Below, in pieces: positions 59,288-64,000 of a stretch of 64,000 nucleotides of DNA. Made by a program: the position numbers and the translations under genes. How positions within the stretch are numbered: the stretch's first letter is position 1; every line of letters starts with the position of its first letter. The DNA is from Paenibacillus sinensis (GTDB lineage Bacteria > Bacillota > Bacilli > Paenibacillales > Paenibacillaceae), in assembly GCF_019904155.1 (NCBI RefSeq), contig NZ_JAHCMB010000241.1, positions 63,305 to 127,304 of the forward strand, written 5' to 3'. The notes beneath the pieces were generated by a model. The model saw nothing but the letters and a program-made list of their open reading frames with translations. It had not been told where the DNA came from and made no database searches.

Positions 59288-59328
59288 TAAAAAAACAGGA
59301 CATGACCGGGCATTTGCCCGTCATGTCC
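59288..59328 (-). terminator. Terminator of the glycosyltransferase gene
   Basis: GGACATGA-C-CGGGCA pairs with TGCCCG-TCATGTCC (59298-59328); the minus strand continues with an eight-T run after TG. Confidence 0.9.
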
Positions 59329-59366
59329 CGCCTCTGAGAGGTGAAACCGGTTCTGGAACAGGTTTG

Positions 59367-61361
59367 TTACGCGTGCTCCGGCACTTCCGCAATCGAGTGT
59401 CCGGCATCGGCATCCTGCGCTGTATGCCGCGACGCATCCAGCATGATTTTGATCAGCAGGACGCACATGGCGATGTTAAGCAGCGCCGAGAAGAACATCA
59501 GGAAGCCGACATGGCCGTCGGTGCTTGTATAGCCGTAATAGACGGCGTAAGTATTCATGAAGATCGTGGCGCTGAAGCCGAAGGCGAGCCACAGAAGCCG
59601 TCTGTCCTTAAGCTGGCCGTAGGCCAGGAGCGCCAGAGCCGCTGCCGGGAACAGATACCGTTCGTGCATGCTTGACGAGAAGGTGAATACTCCGGCAATC
59701 AGCAGCAGGGCCGAGAGGGAAGCGAACGCCACCTTCCGGCTTCGGAGGTAGAGCCAGCCCGACAGCAGCGTAGCCAGAACGATAAAGATCATGCCCCAGG
59801 CGTGATAGCTGAAAATGACGAACGTCGACGACGAGTCCTTGTAGTTCGCCCCGAGAAGCCCGAACAGGTTGAAGCCGTTCACCGAAGCGTATGGGTACTC
59901 GTTCACGGTTCCGGTATAGAGGTCGTACAGCCACATCGGGCTTCGGCTTCCCGTAAAGGGCAGCGCCACGACAACCGCGGCAGCGACCGCAATCGCGGCG
60001 GATTTCAGCCACGGGCCGATGGATCGCGCTGTCAGCAGCGCGAACAGCAGCACCGGCGTGTAAATGATGCCCTGCGGCTTCATCAATACCGCCAGCGCGA
60101 AGAACAGGGAAGCCCAGCCCAGCTTCCGGCTGCACAGCGCCCAGATGGCGGCGGCCACAATCATGGTGAAGAAAGAGTCGACCTGTCCCCAGAATGTGGC
60201 GTTGATCAATACGGCCGGGTTGAACATGTAGAAGACCGCAATCAGTACTGCCGTCTCCGCTTTGAGCAAGCGGGAGGCCGCCTTGTACAGCAGGAAGGCG
60301 GTGACTGCGTCCGCAATGATCGAGGGGAGCTTGATCAGCGTAAGCAGATAAGGCTCGATATGCGGCAGCGTCACGAGCTTGCCTGTCGCCCACAGAATGT
60401 ACATATACAGCGGCGGGTAATCGCTGGAGCTGTTCTCGTAGAAGCTTCCGAGTCCCTTGGCCGCCGCTTCCGCCCAGGTGGTGAAGAAGCGGATATCTCC
60501 ACGGTAGCCGGAGATCCAGGGAGCCGCCGCCAGCTTCAGGCAGAATCCGGCCGCCAGCAGCAGCAGGACGACGGTTCCCTTGCGGGATTCGCCGATGATG
60601 AACTTGCCTTTGCGGGCATAGTAGAAGGCTGCGCCCAGCAGTCCGGCGAAGAGCGCCGCGTAGATGGCCAGCGCCGTGCCGTACTGGCCGTCGCTGCCGA
60701 AGCCGCCACCGAAGCCTCCGCTCTGACGGCCGCTGAAGCCGCCGTTCATGCCGCCTTGGCGGGAGAAGCCGCTTGCGCCGCCCGGATTCTGATTCTGGCC
60801 GTTATTGCCTTGCGCGCCTGCTTCGCCGCCGAAGCCCGCAGGCCCGCCGGAAGCCGAGCTGCCGGAATCCCCTGGCGTGCCGCTGCCGGAAGCGATGCCC
60901 TGCTGGCTCTGTGAGCCGGAGCCGCTCTGCGGATCGGCTGACCCGCTTTGGGAGCCTGCGGCGCTCAGCGAGTCAGTCGCTGCATCTTGCGCTCCGCCGA
61001 CTCCGTTTGGCGCGCCTGCGCCACTCTGCGAGCCGCTCGCACCCGCGCCAGGCGAACCAGCGCCTGTGCCGCCCTGCAGGTTCGCTGCTCCACCTTGAAA
61101 TCCTGCGCCGCTCTGCGAGCTGTCCGCCGCCTCGCCCGGCGCGGTATTTTGCCGGTATCCGCCCTGCCTTCCGCCCTGGAAGCCGCCTTCCGTTCCGCCG
61201 GGGCTGAAGCCTCCTTGTCTGCCCCCCTGTTGAAACCCGGATGGCGAACTGCCGGCTGTGCTTCCGTCCACATGCGCGAGCGAGTATATCAGGATGCCAA
61301 GACTTACCGCCAGCACAAGCGACAGGCCGGCGATCCATTTATGCTGTCTAATCCCATTCAC
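59367..61361 (-). CDS. Multi-pass glycosyltransferase (GT39/GT87-like) with Gly/Gln/Ser-rich insert
   Basis: A 664-residue membrane enzyme. TM1 (about 8-30) is followed by a low-complexity stretch of about 185 residues, rich in Gly, Gln, Ser and Ala with repeated GGxQGG-like units, that should lie outside the membrane. A C-terminal region of about 440 residues with some ten helices resembles polyprenyl-phosphate-sugar glycosyltransferases (GDIRFFTTWAEAAAKGLGSFYENSSSDYPPLYMYIL near 290-325, by position, with acidic DIRFF and the DYPPLY motif). Such enzymes add mannose or another hexose to surface proteins or polymers. The frame starts at GTG 61370; GTG 61361 has better spacing to GAGGAG. Upstream are four 11-bp repeats. 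Confidence 0.87.
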   Translation of the reverse strand: MNGIRQHKWIAGLSLVLAVSLGILIYSLAHVDGSTAGSSPSGFQQGGRQGGFSPGGTEGGFQGGRQGGYRQNTAPGEAADSSQSGAGFQGGAANLQGGTGAGSPGAGASGSQSGAGAPNGVGGAQDAATDSLSAAGSQSGSADPQSGSGSQSQQGIASGSGTPGDSGSSASGGPAGFGGEAGAQGNNGQNQNPGGASGFSRQGGMNGGFSGRQSGGFGGGFGSDGQYGTALAIYAALFAGLLGAAFYYARKGKFIIGESRKGTVVLLLLAAGFCLKLAAAPWISGYRGDIRFFTTWAEAAAKGLGSFYENSSSDYPPLYMYILWATGKLVTLPHIEPYLLTLIKLPSIIADAVTAFLLYKAASRLLKAETAVLIAVFYMFNPAVLINATFWGQVDSFFTMIVAAAIWALCSRKLGWASLFFALAVLMKPQGIIYTPVLLFALLTARSIGPWLKSAAIAVAAAVVVALPFTGSRSPMWLYDLYTGTVNEYPYASVNGFNLFGLLGANYKDSSSTFVIFSYHAWGMIFIVLATLLSGWLYLRSRKVAFASLSALLLIAGVFTFSSSMHERYLFPAAALALLAYGQLKDRRLLWLAFGFSATIFMNTYAVYYGYTSTDGHVGFLMFFSALLNIAMCVLLIKIMLDASRHTAQDADAGHSIAEVPEHA

Positions 61362-61440
61362 AGCTTTCACTCCTCTTATCCAAGTGCTGGGGTTATTATA
61401 CAGGCGATAGCTTAAGATATCCTGAATCCTGGAAGTTCTT

Positions 61441-61484
61441 ATTGAACTCTCATTGAACTCTCATTGAATTCTCATTGAATTTCA
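61441..61484. repeat. Four tandem 11-bp direct repeats in a divergent promoter region
   Basis: ATTGAACTCTC, ATTGAACTCTC, ATTGAATTCTC and ATTGAATTTCA follow one another with an exact 11-bp period, one helical turn, as in binding sites of OmpR/PhoB-family response regulators. A minus-strand TATAAT (61400-61395) with no -35 lies on the glycosyltransferase side. On the plus side TTGAAT (61475-61480) within the last repeat, 18 bp and TAGTAT (61499-61504) could form the MFS promoter. Confidence 0.8.
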
Positions 61485-61571
61485 GGACGGGCTTCGGGTA
61501 GTATGAAGAAATATGGATTTTCAGAATACCCGGCCTAGCGCGCCGGCTGCAGCAGAAAGGCAGATAAGAAG

Positions 61572-62807
61572 ATGAGCATCAAATCAACCGCTTTGGATGT
61601 ACAAGCCATCCGGGCCTCCAGAAAGCTGAGACTTCAGCTTGCGGGCATTCTGGGGGCAATCGCCACGATCGGCCCGCTGTCGATCGACATGTATTTGCCC
61701 GCTCTCCCGGAGCTGGAGCGATCATTCGCCACCTCCGCCACTTTTGTCCAGCTCAGTCTGAGCTGCTTCCTGATCGGACTGGCACTGGGCCAGCTGTTTG
61801 CCGGTCCACTGAGCGATGTGTACGGACGCCGCCGGCCCCTAATGATTGGTATGGCGGTATACGCGCTGTCGTCGCTGCTCTGCGCCTTCAGCCTTTCCAT
61901 CGGCGTCCTGGTCGTGCTTCGTCTGATCCAGGGCTTGTCGGGCTCGGTCGGCGTTGTCATTTCACGCGCAGCCGTCCGCGACCTGTATTCGGGCTCAGAG
62001 CTTACCCGGTTCTTCGCCCTGCTGATGATCGTCAACGGCCTGGGGCCGATCGCGGCTCCGGTTATCGGAGGCCAGCTGCTCCGGTTTACAACCTGGCAGG
62101 GGGTCTTCCTCGTGCTGTTCGGGGCGGGCGTGCTGTTCTGCCTCATGATCTGGCTTCGCCTGCCGGAGACGCTGGCGCCAGAACGCCGCTCGCATGGCGG
62201 ACTTTACGGTACCGTCGCTTCCTTCGGCAAGCTGCTGCGCAACCGCACCTTTATGGGGTATGTTCTGTCCCAGAGCTTTGTGAATGGCGCGATGTTCGCC
62301 TACATATCAGGGTCGTCCTTTGTTCTGCAAAATATTTTCGGCGTATCTCCGCAGATGTACAGCCTGATCTTTGCCGTCAACGGACTCGGCATCATCATCT
62401 CCGGCCAGATCGCGGGACGCCTGTCCGGCAGACTGGGTGAAGCCCGGCTGTTGGTGTGGGGGCTCATTCAGTGCGCGCTTGGCGGTCTGCTGCTCCTGTT
62501 CGCCATTCTGACCTCGGCCGGACTGCCGCTTATGCTGCCGGCCCTGTTCGCCGTCGTCTCCAGCGTCGGCATGGTCGGCACGACCACGTTCTCGCTGGCG
62601 ATGCAGGACCAGGGCGACCGGGCGGGCAGCGCCTCTGCGATGCTCGGCCTTCTGCCGCTTCTGACAGGCGGGCTGATCTCCCCGCTCGTTGGTCTGGGCG
62701 GCGGCGATACGGCTCTGCCCATGGCCGCCATTATTGCGGCTGCCGGTATCTGCTCGCTGCTCTGCTACAGCCTGCTGGTGAGAAGGAGGGGCGCTGATGG
62801 GCCGTAA
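61572..62807 (+). CDS. Bcr/CflA-family MFS multidrug exporter
   Basis: A 411-residue, 12-helix transporter. Characteristic Bcr/CflA blocks are IGPLSIDMYLPALPELERSF (about 35-54), LAGQLFAGPLSDVYGRRRPL-type motif A (about 72-91), RLIQGLSGSVGVVISRAAVRDLYSG (about 118-142) and motif C-like NGLGPIAAPVIGG. It exports drugs or metabolites with proton exchange. It overlaps the following EamA gene by 11 bp. Its promoter region shares the 11-bp repeat array with the glycosyltransferase. Confidence 0.93.
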   Translation: MSIKSTALDVQAIRASRKLRLQLAGILGAIATIGPLSIDMYLPALPELERSFATSATFVQLSLSCFLIGLALGQLFAGPLSDVYGRRRPLMIGMAVYALSSLLCAFSLSIGVLVVLRLIQGLSGSVGVVISRAAVRDLYSGSELTRFFALLMIVNGLGPIAAPVIGGQLLRFTTWQGVFLVLFGAGVLFCLMIWLRLPETLAPERRSHGGLYGTVASFGKLLRNRTFMGYVLSQSFVNGAMFAYISGSSFVLQNIFGVSPQMYSLIFAVNGLGIIISGQIAGRLSGRLGEARLLVWGLIQCALGGLLLLFAILTSAGLPLMLPALFAVVSSVGMVGTTTFSLAMQDQGDRAGSASAMLGLLPLLTGGLISPLVGLGGGDTALPMAAIIAAAGICSLLCYSLLVRRRGADGP

Positions 62808-63693
62808 AGATCTGTTTGGCCTGGTGCTCCTGGCCCTCATCTGGGGCTCGTCGTTTCTCTTCATGAGAATCTCTTCTCCGGTGCTGGGTCCCGTGCTTAC
62901 GACCGAGCTGAGAGTAGCCATAGCCGCGGCGGCTCTGCTGCTGTACGCGCGGCTTGCGGGAATCAAGCTCGATATCCGGGGGAACTGGAAGGCGTATCTG
63001 CTCCTCGGCGGGCTGAACGCCGCGCTGCCCTTTACGCTGATCAGTGCGGCTGAGCTGCATCTGAATGCTTCCCTTGCTGCGATTCTCAATGCGACTACAC
63101 CGATATTTGCGACGCTTGCGGCCTGGTGGACAGGCGGAGAGCGGCCGGGCCTGAACCGGGCGATTGGACTGGTGCTCGGACTCGGCGGCGTTGCCGTGCT
63201 TGTCGGCTGGAGCCCCGAGCCGCTGGACCGGGCAATGATCGTATCCGTCCTGTTCTCACTGGGCGCCGCGCTAGCCTACGGTTTCGGAGGTCTGTACGCC
63301 GCCCGGGTTGGCAAGGGCGTGCCGCCGCTGACGGTGGCCACCGGCCAGCAGCTCGGCGCTGCGATATGCCTGCTGCCGTTTCTTCCCGCCGTGCCTCCGA
63401 GGGAGGTGCCGGGCGCTCTCGTCATCTTGTCCATCCTCGCGCTTGCACTGGTCTGCACCGCTTTCGCCTATCTGCTCTACTTCCGGCTGATCGCAAGCAT
63501 CGGGCCTGTCAAGACTGTCAGCGTGACTTTCCTGGTGCCGGTGTTCGGCATATTCTGGGGCGCTCTTTTTCTGAAAGAGAGCATCTACTTGACGACTGTA
63601 GCAGGTCTCGCGGTCATTCTGGCGGGAATCGCTCTGATTAGCGGGCGCGTGCGAAAGCCCGGAGAGAAGACAGCGAAAACGCATGACCTGTAG
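62797..63693 (+). CDS. EamA/DMT-family transporter
   Basis: A 298-residue, ten-helix membrane protein with two EamA repeats (LALIWGSSFLFMRISSPVLGP near the start; second begins near ALAYGFGGLYAARVG, about 152). It belongs to the drug/metabolite exporter group and is coupled to the MFS gene by an 11-bp overlap, so the two pumps are made together. It is not closely similar to the EamA protein at 25161-26102. A terminator follows at 63699-63733. Confidence 0.92.
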   Translation: MGRKDLFGLVLLALIWGSSFLFMRISSPVLGPVLTTELRVAIAAAALLLYARLAGIKLDIRGNWKAYLLLGGLNAALPFTLISAAELHLNASLAAILNATTPIFATLAAWWTGGERPGLNRAIGLVLGLGGVAVLVGWSPEPLDRAMIVSVLFSLGAALAYGFGGLYAARVGKGVPPLTVATGQQLGAAICLLPFLPAVPPREVPGALVILSILALALVCTAFAYLLYFRLIASIGPVKTVSVTFLVPVFGIFWGALFLKESIYLTTVAGLAVILAGIALISGRVRKPGEKTAKTHDL

Positions 63694-63698
63694 GTACA

Positions 63699-63733
63699 GA
63701 GCCGGTCTCCCGTGTGAGAGCGGCTCATTTTTT
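63699..63733 (+). terminator. Terminator after the exporter pair
   Basis: GAGCCG-TCTC pairs with GAGA-CGGCTC (63699-63726), followed by ATTTTTTC. Confidence 0.88.
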
Positions 63734-63841
63734 CACGCAACCTTGCCGGATCTCAAGCATTAAGCAAACATTCAGCCCGTCTTAAGCTTGTCCAATGCAA
63801 AAAGGGTTATAATGGAAGAAGTACATGAAGGAGGGATTGAA

Positions 63842-64000
63842 ATGAACATATCATCAGCCACATCGGTGCAGTCCTACAGCAGTTCGGCAGGCTCCTCGAG
63901 CAGCACATCCAGACAAATAGCCCAGTTGGAGAAGCAGAAGTCGAAGCTGGAGGACGATCTCAAGAAGCTGGATTCCAGCAAAGAGGATGAAAAGACCAAG
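63842..64000 (+). CDS. N-terminal part of a Ser-rich coiled-coil protein (partial, runs off the window)
   Basis: 53 codons are visible. The first 24 residues are Ser-rich (SVQSYSSSAGSSSSTSRQ), then a charged heptad helix begins (IAQLEKQKSKLEDDLKKLDSS). This resembles the FlxA-like small coiled-coil proteins of Bacilli, but too little is visible to be sure. GAAGGAGGG lies 6 nt before the ATG, and TATAAT at 63808-63813 may be its -10. The gene continues beyond the right edge. Confidence 0.7.
   Translation, partial: MNISSATSVQSYSSSAGSSSSTSRQIAQLEKQKSKLEDDLKKLDSSKEDEKTK

Noticed and set aside
59139..59324. A 61-codon minus-strand frame between the GGDEF-EAL and glycosyltransferase genes
   Set aside because: It runs through the glycosyltransferase terminator, is Cys/His-rich and has no ribosome binding site.
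60773..61415. Long plus-strand and alternative-frame open frames over the Gly-rich part of the glycosyltransferase gene
   Set aside because: GC-rich repeats remove stops in all frames; the proteins are Arg/Ser/Ala repeats without signals of translation.

Overview
The window looks like chromosomal DNA of a Paenibacillus-type, low-GC-phylum (Bacillota) bacterium that is itself fairly GC-rich. The evidence is the strong AAGGAGG-like ribosome binding sites, the TTG and GTG starts, Bacillus-like gene families (HxlAB, MhqR/O/P/D, peptidase T, CcpA-type cre sites, PRD-type PTS regulators), an S-layer-homology protein and sigma-A and sigma-D-like promoters. No rRNA, tRNA, CRISPR array, prophage or intact transposase was seen. 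Most of it is an ordinary metabolic and signalling chromosome cut into many small transcription units by clear terminators.

Layout. 1-4.5 kb: the end of an unknown gene, zinc-independent L31, an uncharacterised AAA-ATPase/TPR membrane protein pair and a membrane diguanylate cyclase. 4.7-7.8 kb: the ribulose monophosphate formaldehyde-fixing pair hxlAB, then a redox-type HxlR/DUF24 regulator with an old-yellow-enzyme reductase. 7.9-12.1 kb: peptidase T, a luciferase-like monooxygenase and an orphan LacI regulator. 12.4-17.2 kb: a periplasmic-sensor GGDEF-EAL protein, a secreted coiled-coil protein and a cupin-HD-GYP protein. 17.3-22.8 kb: a Crp/Fnr regulator divergent from hydroxylamine reductase, a second luciferase-like enzyme and an SLH protein. 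23-26.7 kb: aldo/keto reductase, LysR regulator, EamA exporter and flavin-binding reductase.

26.7-32.9 kb is the most accessory-looking part. A NitT/TauT-type ABC importer, an isochorismatase-fold amidohydrolase and an MFS exporter lie between two same-orientation left ends of one IS3-family element. The second copy is an internally deleted 268-bp element with both inverted repeats and a dead transposase tail. 33-38 kb: an aromatic-acid-exporter-like protein and potABCD. 38-42.7 kb: methyltransferases, MazG-like, DinB, nucleotidyltransferase and GNAT genes. 43-47.2 kb: a chemoreceptor-CheW-CheA set with no CheY, CheB or CheR. 47.2-51.3 kb: a PRD regulator with PTS IIA, IIC and IIB genes, framed by two cre-like sites. 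52-53.6 kb: futalosine-pathway menaquinone genes mqnB and mqnD. 53.7-56.4 kb: a quinone/electrophile-resistance unit (mhqR and mhqP-O-D) with the same operator upstream of both transcripts. 56.7-64 kb: a GGDEF-EAL protein, a glycosyltransferase with a Gly/Gln/Ser-rich insert, a four-fold 11-bp direct repeat, two drug/metabolite exporters and the start of a coiled-coil protein.

Themes. Four cyclic-di-GMP enzymes sit near a chemosensory operon. Several units handle reactive carbon, nitrogen or electrophile stress (hxlAB, hcp, DUF24-OYE, mhq, aldo/keto reductase). Several regulator-site pairs can be read directly: Crp/Fnr at -41.5 of hcp, MhqR boxes, a LysR T-N11-A palindrome, cre sites and OmpR-type direct repeats. 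I see no certain new defence or mobile system. The best candidates for undescribed biology are the AAA-TPR pair, the cupin-HD-GYP/secreted-protein pair, the IS ends that carry terminator hairpins, and the repeat-controlled Gly-rich glycosyltransferase.
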